Positions 41,206-51,500 of a stretch of DNA of 57,462 nt are shown one piece after another. The notes under the pieces were generated by a model, which worked only from the letters and a program-made list of their open reading frames with translations, was not told where the DNA came from and searched no databases. Position 1 is the stretch's first letter. The number at the start of each line of letters is the position of its first letter. Origin of the DNA: Penium margaritaceum (lineage: Eukaryota; Streptophyta; Zygnematophyceae; Desmidiales; Peniaceae); contig SZWC01000560.1 of NCBI GenBank assembly GCA_023375785.1, positions 313,291 to 370,752 on the forward strand, in the 5' to 3' direction. A program made the position numbers and the translations under genes.

Positions 41206-43365
41206 GTGGCCACGGGTTGGGAGGTCGACTCTCAGTTGCAAGCTATGATCCTCCTTCTGGCCTTGCCAGACAGTTGGAGTCCCATGATCACAGTCCTTGG
41301 TGGCTGGCCTTCCGACGAGCCAAAGTACCCGAAGGTTGCTGAGTACGTGCGCAATGAGTGGATGCGACGTGGCGGTCGAGAGAGTGCAGCGGCATCAACT
41401 TCAGCTTACACAGTTCATCCTCAAAGTGTAGGCCGAGGCGACAAGTGGAAGGGTGCCAAACAGGGCACTAAGAAGGGTGACAAGAAGGGGGAGTGCTTCA
41501 ACTGCGGCAAGGAGGGCCACTACGCGCGCAACTGTCCCAAGAAGAAAACAGATCGGTCGCAGCGGGGCGGGAAGAAAGATGAGCACGCCCTTATGGCGTA
41601 CAACTCCACCAACTTGAAGGATCCGGGAGTTGCCGTCATCGACTCCGGATCAGGCCGCCACACGCAATGCAACAGGGCGGCATTTGTCACCTACGGCACC
41701 TCGGAGAGACGCATGATGGTGGCCAATGGAAAAACAGAGGTGGCCGCCAGTGAGGTTAATGTCCGCATTGAGTCAATTGTGGATGGAAAACCTGTCACGA
41801 GCACAATCTACGATGTGCTGCATATGCCCAACTTTGGGACAAACCTGCTCTCCGTCAGCCGCCTTACCGACAAGGGACTTGAGGTGCTCTTCAGAAAGTC
41901 GGGGGCCGTCATCCGCAAAGAGGGCAAAGGTGAGGTGATTGCGCGTGCCAAGAGGGAGGAGGACTTGTACCTGCTACGCGCGAAGATCCTCAGCAGCTGG
42001 GTGGGGTCCAACGCCGCCAATCTTGCAACGAAGGACGGAGGAGACCTGGACCTATGGCACCGCCAACTCTGCCACATTTCTCCATCAACAGTGAAGGAGA
42101 TGGCAGCGGCACGCGACTACGAAATCCACCAAATGGACGTGAAAACCGCGTTCCTCAATGGCGACCTGGACAAGGAAGTCTACATGGAGGTGCCAGAGGG
42201 GGTGGATGCGCCGCAAGGGAAGGTGTGCCGGCTTTGCAGGGCGCTCTATGGATTGAAGCAAGCTCCGCTCATGTGGTACCTCAAGATGGATAGTTTCATG
42301 GGTGAGCTTGGCTTCAAGCGCTGCGAGGCCGATTATAGCGTGTACGTGCGTAATCAGCCAGGACTCCACCAAATTGTCGTCCTCTACGTGGATGACCTCA
42401 TCCTTGTGTCTTCGGATGAGGGGGAGCTCAAGAGCCCGAAGCAACCGCGTGGCGGCCGGTTCAAGATGACAGACATGGGCAAGCTTGAGTACTACCTTGG
42501 CATCGCCATCAAGAGGGACCGCAAAGCACGCACGCTGGAGATGGGCCAAGAAAAATATGTGCAGGAGGTGCTCTGCCGCTACAACATGGAGGAGTGCAAC
42601 CCCATCGGCACACCTATGACAACGACATGTGAGCTGAGCTTGAGCATGGGCCCAAGAACGGAGGACGAGAAGGCGGAGATGGCTAGAGTACCGTACCAGT
42701 CCGTAGTTGGCAGCATAATGTATGCCATGGTGGCAACGCGGCCTGACCTTACCTTTGCTGAAGGACAAGTGAGCCGCTATGTTGCTGATCCGGGGCCACT
42801 ACATTGGCAAGCGGTGAAGAGAATCCTCCGCTACTTGAAGGCAACGAAACATTCGCGACTTGTGTTTGGAGGGGGAGCGCGGACTGACTCCCTCGAGTTG
42901 GTTGGCTACTCTGATGCTGACTGGGCAGGTGACGTTGATGACCGCAAGTCAACATCAGGCTATGTTTTTGTGCTCGGTGGTGCAGCAGTGTCTTGGGCAA
43001 GCCGGAAGCAGGACAGTGTGGCTCTATCCAGCACTGAGGCGGAGTATATTGTGCTCGCGAAAGCCGCAAAGGAGGCACTATGGCTGCGGCGATTGCTCAA
43101 GGAGATTGGGGTGCCGCAAAAGAAGCCAACGGCACTCAATGTTGACATGAGTACCATCAGCCTGACCAAGAACCCTGTGCTACACTGGAGGACCAAGCGC
43201 ATAGAGATCCGGCATCACTTCGCACGAGACCTTGTTGCAAAGGGTGATGTGGTACTTGTGCATTACGGCACAAAGCACATGCTTGCTGATGCCATGACAA
43301 AGGCGCAACCCAAGGACATGCATGATGCTATTTGTATGGAGCTTGGGCTTTCCCAATCCTCTTGA
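41206..43365 (+). CDS. pol: B gag-pol: zinc knuckle, protease, partial RT, RNase H; integrase deleted
   Basis: This 719-codon frame is in frame with the gag part. It starts in gag (AMILLLALPDSWSPM), then shows CFNCGKEGHYARNC (Cx2Cx4Hx4C) near residue 100. Protease VIDSGSGRHTQCN (intact D-S-G) is near 144 and GAG-pre-integrase LDLWHRQLCHISPSTVKEM near 285. At about base 42100 the sequence passes directly into RT at ARDYEIHQMDVKTAFLNGDL, so integrase and the first part of RT are absent. RT then continues intact (YGLKQAPLMWYLKM, VVLYVDDLILVSS, KLEYYLGIAIKRD), followed by RNase H (SDADWAGDVDDRKSTSGYVF, LSSTEAEYI, WRTKRIEIRHHFARDLV). The stop is TGA 43363-43365. The deletion keeps frame. RT without its fingers region is probably inactive. 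Confidence 0.92.
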   Translation: MATGWEVDSQLQAMILLLALPDSWSPMITVLGGWPSDEPKYPKVAEYVRNEWMRRGGRESAAASTSAYTVHPQSVGRGDKWKGAKQGTKKGDKKGECFNCGKEGHYARNCPKKKTDRSQRGGKKDEHALMAYNSTNLKDPGVAVIDSGSGRHTQCNRAAFVTYGTSERRMMVANGKTEVAASEVNVRIESIVDGKPVTSTIYDVLHMPNFGTNLLSVSRLTDKGLEVLFRKSGAVIRKEGKGEVIARAKREEDLYLLRAKILSSWVGSNAANLATKDGGDLDLWHRQLCHISPSTVKEMAAARDYEIHQMDVKTAFLNGDLDKEVYMEVPEGVDAPQGKVCRLCRALYGLKQAPLMWYLKMDSFMGELGFKRCEADYSVYVRNQPGLHQIVVLYVDDLILVSSDEGELKSPKQPRGGRFKMTDMGKLEYYLGIAIKRDRKARTLEMGQEKYVQEVLCRYNMEECNPIGTPMTTTCELSLSMGPRTEDEKAEMARVPYQSVVGSIMYAMVATRPDLTFAEGQVSRYVADPGPLHWQAVKRILRYLKATKHSRLVFGGGARTDSLELVGYSDADWAGDVDDRKSTSGYVFVLGGAAVSWASRKQDSVALSSTEAEYIVLAKAAKEALWLRRLLKEIGVPQKKPTALNVDMSTISLTKNPVLHWRTKRIEIRHHFARDLVAKGDVVLVHYGTKHMLADAMTKAQPKDMHDAICMELGLSQSS

Positions 43366-43416
43366 GTTGCACGCTGATCATGGACAATTTCCATGGGTGA
43401 CGCGCAAGGGGGAGAT

Positions 43417-44060
43417 TGTTGGAATGATGATCCTCACCATGGCAGGAGTGACTCCAAAAAGGAACACCAAAAAGACAAGCCTTAGTGGCTTAGTGGTTAA
43501 TGGTGTCCACCTCTAGAGGTAGGGGCCCGGGTTCAAGTCCCACAAGATGAAATTATGCCCTGCCTCAAGGGAGGTGGAAAATAGATGCCAGGAAGCTAGC
43601 TCAACCTCTAGAGTTCCTCTTTAAGTTTCTAGAAGGCCAGGTGAGGGTCCAGGAAGGTGGCACACCTTCTAGAAGGGGTGACTTGTCCTACAAGGNGAAT
43701 CTAGGAAGGGGCAGAAGCTTCTAGAGGAGGGAAGGGATGCCTTCCTAGGTGGGAAAAGGACAGCCTACCAAGGAGCACTCTAGAAGCCATAGAATTTGCT
43801 AGGAAGCTCCAAATCTGGCATGCTTTGGTGTTCTGGAAAGCTTAGATCAGTGGCTATAAAATTCCACTAATTTTGAGCCTTGATCAAGTGTACATTCCCA
43901 ATCAATTGACACCAAAACTATTGCCTCACTCTCTGACCAGATTTTTGCCATCCTTGGAACCAGTTGCCTCCACAGTTTCAATCTCTCCAAAAACAGTTGG
44001 TGGTGTGAACTAGCCACTACTAGGGACCCTCCAGGGTGCACAGTCACCCTCAGGCCAACA
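43417..44060 (+). repeat. 3' LTR of B
   Basis: TGTTGGAATGATGATCC to CAGGCCAACA. About 56 bases present in the 5' LTR are replaced by one N at 43696, i.e. an assembly gap. The A and B boxes are at 43486-43496 and 43530-43540. Confidence 0.92.
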
Positions 44061-44065
44061 CGACC
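44061..44065. repeat. Target-site duplication CGACC of B (right)
   Basis: Identical to 40016-40020. Confidence 0.9.
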
Positions 44066-45503
44066 CCCACACGATGGACAACGGGATGGAGGAGAATCTC
44101 CCGGAGGAGGACCCTGATGAAGAGCACAACACTGACGATGACAAAGGCGACGAGGAACGCGATCATCACCATCGTTGTGCGACAAAGTCAAGCCGATTGC
44201 TCGAGAAGTGCAAGGCGCTTGCCTCATCTCCTGAAGCTGCCGACGGCAGTGAGACTGCTCAGAGCAACAAGGGCGCTGAAAGCAGCCACGCAGGAAGCTC
44301 CCGCAAGAATGAGCCAGACAATGACGTCGTGAAGGCAATTCGTGATTACCACCGCAGGCTTGCACAGTTTGCTGCTGAGGCGGCAGGCCGACTCAAGATC
44401 ACCACCAACAGTGGAGGTATGGTACCACTTGGAGGAGTGGGGATGGACCCGCCTTCCTACGATGTGGCCGCAAAGGGGCAGGGCAGCGCCCACTCGATCG
44501 TCGTCACTGACGACAGTCTCCTCCAAAAGGTGCGACTCCTTTGAGGCGTGTATGTACCCTCCTACAGTGGGTAAAGGTGCACGGATAACGCGAGGCCCTA
44601 AAGGCTATCGTCGATGCTCTGAAGACATCATATCTTAAGTTCGTGTTTGCCAACCTACTGGTGCACATCGCGTAGAGCATCACGAACCTTGACTGTGATC
44701 GTTAGCTACAGCGCCTGGCCGCCCATGAGGTAAGCCGCCGATGCAACAACCTCGACAAGGCGTTGCAGAGCGTGACACATTTGCAGGTGTAACAACAAAT
44801 GTAGCACGCCGCTGTAGATGACACCGCCCGTGGCAGCGACGACTTGCCTACCTCGATGACTTCGGGGCCAGTCATCAACACGTCCTTCCTCCACAGTGTG
44901 GAGATCTTCTGGAAGGGCGTGAAGCTGACCGACTAGCTGAACCGCATGGAGCATGTCTTACGTGTCCACAAGACTCTACTAAGCTAGTGGGGTGATCTTG
45001 CCACGACTCGACTTGAAGACAAACTCTTCAAGTACGTGGTCAAGGAATGGAGTGCACAGAGGCCTCACCTTGAGTGGCAGCCCATGTCGTGGGAAGCCTT
45101 CTGCGCAATTATNCGCAAGAAGTGTACCCAGCGTGAGGAGGCGCAGCGCGCCTTCCACAAGATCAAGGACTTCAGGCAGCTGGGTAACTCGCTTGAGGCC
45201 TACTTGAGTGAGTTTACCGCACTCGTGGAGGAAGCCAAAAGCCTCACTGAGAGCGACGGTACCCAGACCTTCAAGTACCCACAGTGCTTGCTACTAGACC
45301 ACTTACACGATGGTCTTTCCAGCAAGAAGCTCACGGACAAGACCACCACGACCGCAACGGGCCAAGCTTGGACAAGCTGGAGGGCGTTGCTTGACTACAT
45401 GAGCAAAGTGTATTCGGCGAACCCGAAGCACTACTCAGATACACGACCGAACGCGTGGGCAAAGCAAGACCGCGATGCACGCATGGAGGCTACAGGGACT
45501 TGA
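44066..45503 (+). pseudogene. gag: E gag, middle part (retrotransposon gag domain)
   Basis: 44074-44544 is open: acidic (ENLPEEDPDEEHNTDDD), then helical and Ser-rich, ending at TGA. 44545-45035 contains several in-frame TAG/TAA codons. 45036-45503 is open again and looks like the capsid part of gypsy gag: PMSWEAFCAI..RKKCTQRE, AHRAFHKIKDFRQLGNSLE-like and YLSEFTALVEEAKSL. An N at 45113 lies in it. The product would form the particle shell. As present it is a broken gene. Confidence 0.75.
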
Positions 45504-45623
45504 GGGACAGCCGGGCAGTGGGGTGGGGTCAAGGGCAAGCAGCCGGAAAATCCCTCGGCCAAGGAGACTGGTGGGAACAAGCCCCCCAACCACAAGCGTG
45601 GCCGCGACAATGACAAGCTGCAG

Positions 45624-45881
45624 GTGGCGCGCGAGCGGAGTAACACGACCTTCCGCGAGGGGTTATGCCACAGCTGCATGCAGCCCGGACACTTGAGTGG
45701 TCAGTGCCCAGAGATTGCTGGTGGTGGACAAGAGGTCGCTGCATTAGCCATAGCCGTAGCACCTCGTGGGGAGGCTGCAAAAGGAGGCCATGGACAAGTC
45801 TGTGGACAGGGTCACGGTCGCGGCAATGGACCCGGCCGTGGTAACGGACAAAGTCATGGGGCGGGTTTTCCCCACCCTTGA
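45624..45881 (+). CDS. E gag nucleocapsid: CCHC zinc knuckle and Gly-rich tail
   Basis: CHSCMQPGHLSGQCPE near residue 15 is a canonical Cx2Cx4Hx4C knuckle for RNA binding. It is followed by a Gly/His/Arg-rich tail (GHGQVCGQGHGRGNGPGRG) ending at TGA. It is frame-separated from the capsid part by a stop at about 45501. Confidence 0.75.
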   Translation: MARERSNTTFREGLCHSCMQPGHLSGQCPEIAGGGQEVAALAIAVAPRGEAAKGGHGQVCGQGHGRGNGPGRGNGQSHGAGFPHP

Positions 45882-46092
45882 GTGACGTTAGTGGGGACTA
45901 CTCACGGGAAAAACTGAATCACGAGTGTGAGTTCATGTTTCCAGACAAGGATGTTAAACAATTCCATTTTCTACGAGTTCAAATTTCTCTGTTGTTTTCT
46001 CTCCTTTCATTGAACCTCACTCTGCACTTGCTCATTCACATTGTCCACTAAATCTTGCATCACCGGACGAGTCGCATGACCGAACCTGTTTA

Positions 46093-46845
46093 GTGGTGGA
46101 AACACCGACCACTGTGCAAAAAATGTGTAACACAGTGATTGAAGCAAACGCCCTCAAAGCGATGAGCTCAATCAGGTCCGCGGTACCTTTAGTCGACGAT
46201 TTCGACCTAGTGAAATTTAAAGACTGGAAGGTGCTAGCTGAATTCACACGTTCCCACAAGATGTGGACTAGAGTAGGTGAATCATGGGAACTGCGGCATC
46301 CACCGTCTAGATTCCGTGTTTATCACAAACTCAGCTTGTCGTCGTCGAGCCTGTTCACTCGGAAGAGTGGAGGCAACATGACGATGCACTTCAATGGACA
46401 CCTAGCTGGTGCACCTGTGAACGTACTTGTAGATATTGGAGGAGATGACTCCTTTGTTAGACTTGGCTTTACCCGACAGGTTGGCCTAAAGTACAAGCCA
46501 TCAAATGGCGCAGTTGTCGTCGGTGACAACCGTACGGTACCAGTGATTGGTACTTGTAAAGCAAAAATATGTATTCAAGGGTACACACAAAGTGTCACGT
46601 TGAAGATACTCAACCTTCTTCACCCGTTTGATGTGGTACTAGGCGATCCCTGGCTCCGGAAAAACAAGGCTCTAATGTGCTTTGAATCAAAGCGTTTGAT
46701 CCTCGACAAAGGACAGAATCGCTTCATATTGATTCCGAGTACAATATCATTGCCAACCCGACTTGAAGTCCATGCTAGCTTGTCTGCGATGCATGTCAAG
46801 AGACATACTCGGCAAGGTTGTCGATACTTCTTGGCTCAGTTATAG
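46093..46845 (+). CDS. E aspartic protease
   Basis: A 250-codon open frame. The first 110 codons are an undefined linker. Then APVNVLVDIGGDDSFVRLGF shows the retropepsin site with D-I-G instead of D-S/T-G. Next come AVVVGDNRTVPVIGTC and QSVTLKILNLLHPFDVVLGD with PWLRKN, the ILG-like motif. The fold is clear, the active-site triad is altered, and activity is doubtful. Confidence 0.75.
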   Translation: MVETPTTVQKMCNTVIEANALKAMSSIRSAVPLVDDFDLVKFKDWKVLAEFTRSHKMWTRVGESWELRHPPSRFRVYHKLSLSSSSLFTRKSGGNMTMHFNGHLAGAPVNVLVDIGGDDSFVRLGFTRQVGLKYKPSNGAVVVGDNRTVPVIGTCKAKICIQGYTQSVTLKILNLLHPFDVVLGDPWLRKNKALMCFESKRLILDKGQNRFILIPSTISLPTRLEVHASLSAMHVKRHTRQGCRYFLAQL

Positions 46846-46849
46846 AGAG

Positions 46850-47640
46850 TGGAGTACAACGTGAAGGAAGAAACGCCACAAGAGATCAAATCCCTATTGG
46901 CGGAGTTCTCGGATGTATTCCAAGACCCACCCACCGGCTAGGCTTCCACCAGAAAGACACATGGGCCACACGATTCCGCTGCAACCGAAGGCGACCCCTT
47001 AGTTCAGAATCATGTATCGCCTTAGTCGAGCACAAAGGCGAGAGACAGAACACCAAACCAAAGAGTACCTTGAAAAATGATGGATCGAGCCAAGTAGCTC
47101 GTTGTACGGTGCACCGATCCTTTTTATGAACAAAAAGGACGGTGGTTTATACATTTGTATGGATTACCGGGCATTGAACAAGCTGACGGTGAAAAATCGA
47201 TTCCCGATACTGCGGATTGAGGACCTTTTTGAGCAACTCCAAGGGGAAAACGTATTTTTGTCCTTGGATTTGTCTCAAAGGTACCATCTAATCCGCATCA
47301 CAGAAGACGATGTGCCAAAAACCATGCTTCGAATGCACATGGGAAACTAACACTTTCGAGTATTATGTTTCAGGCTTACAAATACTCCGGCAACCTTCCA
47401 AGGAGAAATGAATCAAATGTTTGCCAAGTAACTCGGTCAGTTTGTGTTGGTTTACCTGGATGACATCCTAGTTTCCTCCTAATCAATGGAAGAGCACATA
47501 GAACATCTACGCAAAATCCTTGCAATCCTTCAGGAACAGAAGCTCTATGCGAAAGTGAGCAAGTGCAATTTGCACAAGATGAGTTTGAATACCTTGGATA
47601 CATCGTCGGCAAGGACGGCATCCGTGTCGACCCACGAAAG
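46850..47640 (+). pseudogene. pol: E reverse transcriptase
   Basis: LLAEFSDVFQDPPTG (46890-46940) is the gypsy RT lead-in. The frame 47102-47350 holds YGAPILFMNKKDGGLYICMD, YRALNKLTVKNRFPILRI and YHLIRITEDDVPKTML. FRLTNTPATFQGEMNQMFAK and LVYLDDILVSS (intact YLDD, near 47455) follow after a stop. Frameshift and stop codons near 46940 to 47100 and 47420 to 47480. Confidence 0.85.
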
Positions 47641-48240
47641 GTCCAAGCCGTTGTAGACTGGCCATGCCTGGAAAATGTTGGGCAGATTCGGTCTTTCCTC
47701 AGCCTCGCAAACTACTTTTGACGGATTATGCAAGGGTATTCAACCCTTGTAGCACCGCTAACGAGGCTCACGCAAAAAGATGTGCACTGGGAATGGGACA
47801 GGTGATTCCAAGAACATTTTTCTCAAATTCAAAGAGCTTCTATCCACATCGCCTGTCCTAGCTCTTCCGGATCCATTCCAACCGTGGGAGGTTTGATGTG
47901 ATGCGTCGGTAGTAGGACTCAGAGCTGTCCTCATGCAAACCGGTCATCCAGTTGCGTATGAGAGCCGGAAGCTCATCCCCATGGAAACGCGATACACGAC
48001 TGGGGATCAAGAGCTCCTTGTGGTAGTACACTCTTTCAAGATGTGGCGTTGCTACCTCGAGGGTTCTGAAGGGGGTGTGACGGTCGCGACCGACCATAAT
48101 CCATTGGTGTTTTTTGAAACGCAACCGAACCTGTCAAGACGAGAGGTGCGTTGGAGCGAATACTAGAGCCGATTCTCATTCACATGGGAATATCAGCCAG
48201 GACGCATTAATGTGGCCGATCCACTTAGCCGATAGCCCGT
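47640..48240 (+). pseudogene. E RNase H
   Basis: A connection segment, then TGHPVAYESRKLIPMETRYT, GDQELLVVVHSFKMWRCYL and VTVATDHNPLVFFETQPNLS (47933-48166), ending WEYQPGRINVADPLSR. Gypsy RNase H with moderate damage. Confidence 0.85.
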
Positions 48241-48479
48241 AGAAGCAACCAATATGGTCGGTGGGTGTTTTATGGCCATTGCAACAGCAAATGTAAAATC
48301 ACGAGATGCCCCTGCACCTCTGCGGCAACCACCACGGGAGATTATCCATAACAATGGTTTTGTAAACAGGATCCGGATGGGATACTATGTGGATTCTTGG
48401 TTTCAAGACTCTCAAAATGTGGACAAGTACGGCTTGGTCGAGGCCGCAGGAATCTTCTAGCATGGAGAGTAAGTTGTTG

Positions 48480-49226
48480 TACCAAACTCAAGAGACCTTT
48501 GAGCAAAGATTATCTCCCGTTTCCACGACCCGCCGGTCGCGGGTCATGTGCGACCTCGAAAGACCAGACGGGCACTCCGGGACCATTATTGGTGGCCAGG
48601 ATGGAGTGTCGATGTCCGTAAGTATTGCATGACATGCAACCCATGTCTTCGGAATAAGGCTAATGACAAGAAGCTTGCTAGACTCCAACAGCTTCCTATT
48701 CCTGGGACTCCGTGGGAATGCATCAGCATGGACTTCATTAATGGTCTTGCGGACACGGCCCATGGCCACGATGCAATGCTAGTGGTTGTGGATCTTTTGA
48801 CAAAGATGACACACTCCATTCCTACAACCATTGATGTGAACGCGGAGGAGACTGCTCGTCTGTTCTTTGAGGGTGTCGTAAAGTACCACGGCTTGCCCTT
48901 GCGCATTATATCTGATCGAGTACTTCGGTAATGTATCCCAAATTTTGACAGCGTTTTACCCTCAAACTGGTGGACAAACAGAGCGCACTCTGGAACAAAT
49001 GCTCCGCATGTATGTGGACCCTTCCATGCATGACAGCGTCGAATTCCTAGCACCAGCAGAGTTTGCGGTGAATAACTCAGTGAAAGAGTCTACACAGTTC
49101 ACACCGTTTATGTTGAACAATGGTCGGCATCAAGTGGTGCCCTTGTCATTGGTGAAGAGTCAGAGTACAAGAGGACAGGTTCCTTCTGCTCAAGCCTTTA
49201 CCGAGCGCATAGACTCCTTGTTATAG
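48480..49226 (+). pseudogene. E integrase
   Basis: The zinc-binding part FHDPPVAGHVRPRKTRR with YCMTCNPCLRNK gives an HHCC set (about 48520-48650). The core has WECISMDFINGLADTAHGHD, AMLVVVDLLTKMTHSIP and LRIISDRVLR. A frameshift at about 48930 comes before TAFYPQTGGQTERTLEQML (48945-49226). The second catalytic region D-R-G is interrupted by the shift. Confidence 0.85.
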
Positions 49227-49297
49227 GAGGCGAAGGGTCACCTTCAAGCTGCTCGGCAACGACAAAAGCAAATGTCGACAGAATTCGCCGTGAGGTC

Positions 49298-49702
49298 TTG
49301 TTTGACATCGGTGACAAAGTGTTGCTTAGCACTAGGAACCTTCGGCTGAAGTCGGCGGGGGCACAGAAACTTCTACCGAAGTGGATTGGTCCATTTCCCA
49401 TCGTTGCACGCATCGGGCCAATGACATACCGATTGTTGCTTCCGCCGAGTATGCAGATACATGATGTATTTCATGTGAGCCCGTTGGCTCCATACACGGC
49501 TGAGGGAACCATTCAGCCACCACCGGTAGTCCTTGAAATCGATGGCCAATACGAGGTTTTGCGCCTACTTCAGCACCGAGAGCGTACTCTCTGGTCGCGG
49601 GTTGTTAGGGAATACCTTGTTCATTGGGCCGGGTGTGGACCAGAACATAACTCATGGGAGCCCGAATCTCGGTTGCCCACAGGGGTGGTCTTCGAGTATT
49701 AG
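49298..49702 (+). CDS. E integrase C-terminus with chromodomain
   Basis: 134 codons: FDIGDKVLLSTRNLRLK, LLPKWIGPFPIVARIGPMTY and IHDVFHVSPLAPYT form the GPY/F module. Then EIDGQYEVLRLLQHRER, REYLVHWAGCGPEHNSWEPE form a chromodomain with its Tyr/Trp cage positions. Open from start to stop. Its sequence is clearly distinct from the G-family chromodomain. Confidence 0.85.
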   Translation: MFDIGDKVLLSTRNLRLKSAGAQKLLPKWIGPFPIVARIGPMTYRLLLPPSMQIHDVFHVSPLAPYTAEGTIQPPPVVLEIDGQYEVLRLLQHRERTLWSRVVREYLVHWAGCGPEHNSWEPESRLPTGVVFEY

Positions 49703-50042
49703 AGCGAGCTCGTAGCTCGCACTGATTGACGCATGTCAAGGGGCACCACCTAAATGCAGAAAATGCGAACAACATTCCGGCAGGGCGGCATTCATGGACT
49801 GCAATCATAGGAGGTTGGGGACGCCCAACATGGTTGTCACATGGACGCTCCAGCCTAAAGGGGGGAGGCTGCTAGTCGTGCTGATCGACAAGGTGTAGCT
49901 TAGGTCCAAGTGCCATGAACGTGTTCATGTTTTGCTGGTGGTTGAAATTATTCAATTTCCTTTTACAATGTTGATGACTCACTGACTGACAATCCTGTTT
50001 GTTGTTCATGATCCAGGACGATTCACAATAAGTGGGGAGGAA
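49703..50042 (+). other. E 3' untranslated region and polypurine tract
   Basis: No reading frame of note. It ends with AAGTGGGGAGGAA (50030-50042) directly before the 3' LTR. Confidence 0.7.
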
Positions 50043-50768
50043 TGTAGCGGGATGGCCGGTTCAGCCCTCCCCCCTCGCTCATGCAAGTGGTGGTTACACA
50101 CCATCCCTCACGTTAGCGAGGGCTGGCCGGCGGCCAGCACTTCGCTGGCCGCCGGCCAGCTTGCTGCCGGTCGGCTGGACGGCCGGCGGCCAGCCATGCG
50201 ACCAGCCGGCCACGAGCCGGCCAGCCGCCAGCCGCCGATCGTGGCCTCAGCCCGATCGGCGGCTGAGGGGCCATGAGGGCCTCGAGGGTGAGGCCTCGTG
50301 GCCTCGTGCCCTCGCCCCCCTCCCCCCTCGCCCTCCTTGCAAGCGATCAAGCGAGGACAAGGGATAGGGGGAGCGAGGGTGAGAGTGAGGATAAGGGAAG
50401 TGCACAAGAAAAGTTGGCGGGAAATCGCAGATCGTGCCTCGCACGCGACGATTTTGTGCCGATGTGTCCAAAACAAAACTCAAATTTGTTTAGGATGAAC
50501 TATGGGTTTTCTGAAATCGGAAAACTCGTGCGAATGCACGAGTTTGAGGTAAAAACCCTCAGTTTGGGTCCCGAAACCAGGGGTAAGGTTAAAAACGGAA
50601 ATGGGCCTCCAAACACTCAAAATATTATAGTCTCTTTGCTCTGGGTTGTTCATGACGATTGCCCCTCAGTCCTACGAAGGGGGTAAACCCCTGACGCATA
50701 CTGAGAACGCCATTCTGTGAACTCCGACGACGACTTCAGAGCAGGAGCTGGAGACACGACCCGTTACA
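50043..50768 (+). repeat. 3' LTR of E
   Basis: 726 bases, TGTAGCGGGATGGCC to CCGTTACA, followed by the ACGAG target duplication and then G3 integrase. Confidence 0.92.
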
Positions 50769-51500
50769 ACGAGACTTGGACTTGCACGAGGACTATGACA
50801 AGGCAAATTCTTGGTAGGACACACCCTAATGGCGACGGCGATTTACTTGCCAAGTGGTCGTTCCCCCAAACGATGAACTTCGCTAAATGCTTCTCGAAGA
50901 ATGCCACAACATAGGTCCAAGTGGACACTTCCGATGTGACAAGATGCTGAAGAAGCTCGCGAAGAACTATTGGTTGGACAAGATGCAATTCTACGTGGCC
51001 AACTCCTGCAAATCCTACAACACATGTCAACGACAAAAACCCGTCGCCCATGGCCACCTGGACTTCTGCAACCAATCCCAATTCCGACATAACCATGGAC
51101 TAATATCTCCATGGACTTCGTCACACAGTTACCTGTCACACCCGAGNCGGCAACAGAATTCAACTTTCAACAGCGTTTCATCCTCAAACGGACGGCCAAA
51201 CCAAGCGCACCAACCAGACGCTCGAACAACTACTTCAAACACTGTGCAAACCCCATGGGATGGATAAGGCACAAAAACTCCCAACCGGCAAAATCATATG
51301 TAATTCGTCACTTTCTAGCACAACCAGTAAACCTCCACTTGAAGTGATGAACGAAAAACTTCCCGCCACACCAGCCAGACTCCAAAGTTGAAGCAACATT
51401 CTCGCGGTCCATGTCCAACGCCGTAAATTCACCACCATCAGGGAGGAGACACGGCAGACCCTCGCAAAAATGCAAGCGACGATGAAGCAAGCAGCTGAGC
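50769..51500 (+). pseudogene. G3 integrase, resumed after E
   Basis: LLEECHNIGPSGHFRCDKML, KKLAKNYWLDKMQFYV and CKSYNTCQRQKP (50887-51060) give the HHCC region. ISMDFVTQLPVTPE follows, then the N at 51147. After the gap the text resumes at FNFQQRF and QTLEQLLQTLC-like sequence, so most of the DDE core is missing in the assembly or the element. Confidence 0.8.

Larger units (their letters stand above)
40021..44060 (+). mobile_element. Element B: young, compact Ty1/copia retrotransposon without integrase
   Basis: 5' LTR 40021-40720, half-tRNA primer site 40723-40737, gag-pol 40789-43365, polypurine tract CAAGGGGGAGAT (43405-43416), 3' LTR 43417-44060, and CGACC target duplication. Total 4040 bp. 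The frame is open apart from one TAG. Integrase and the RT N-terminus are cleanly missing. By hand count the LTRs differ at about 17 of some 640 aligned bases (2-3%), making B the youngest datable insertion here. It needs integrase in trans to move again. Confidence 0.92.
38231..50768 (+). mobile_element. Element E: second chromovirus lineage, 12.5 kb including nested copia B
   Basis: LTRs at 38231-38950 (720 bp) and 50043-50768 (726 bp) begin TGTAGCGG and end CCGTTACA. ACGAG flanks both sides (38226-38230 and 50769-50773). The interior has leader, gag (split by B), zinc knuckle, protease, RT, RNase H, integrase and chromodomain, and a polypurine tract AAGTGGGGAGGAA before the 3' LTR. Without B it is about 8.5 kb. 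It interrupts the integrase zinc-finger region of G3. LTRs differ by perhaps one base in eight by eye. Confidence 0.9.

Noticed and set aside
42085..42768. Long antisense ORF opposite B RT (227 codons)
   Set aside because: A shadow of the sense RT frame with no independent motif.
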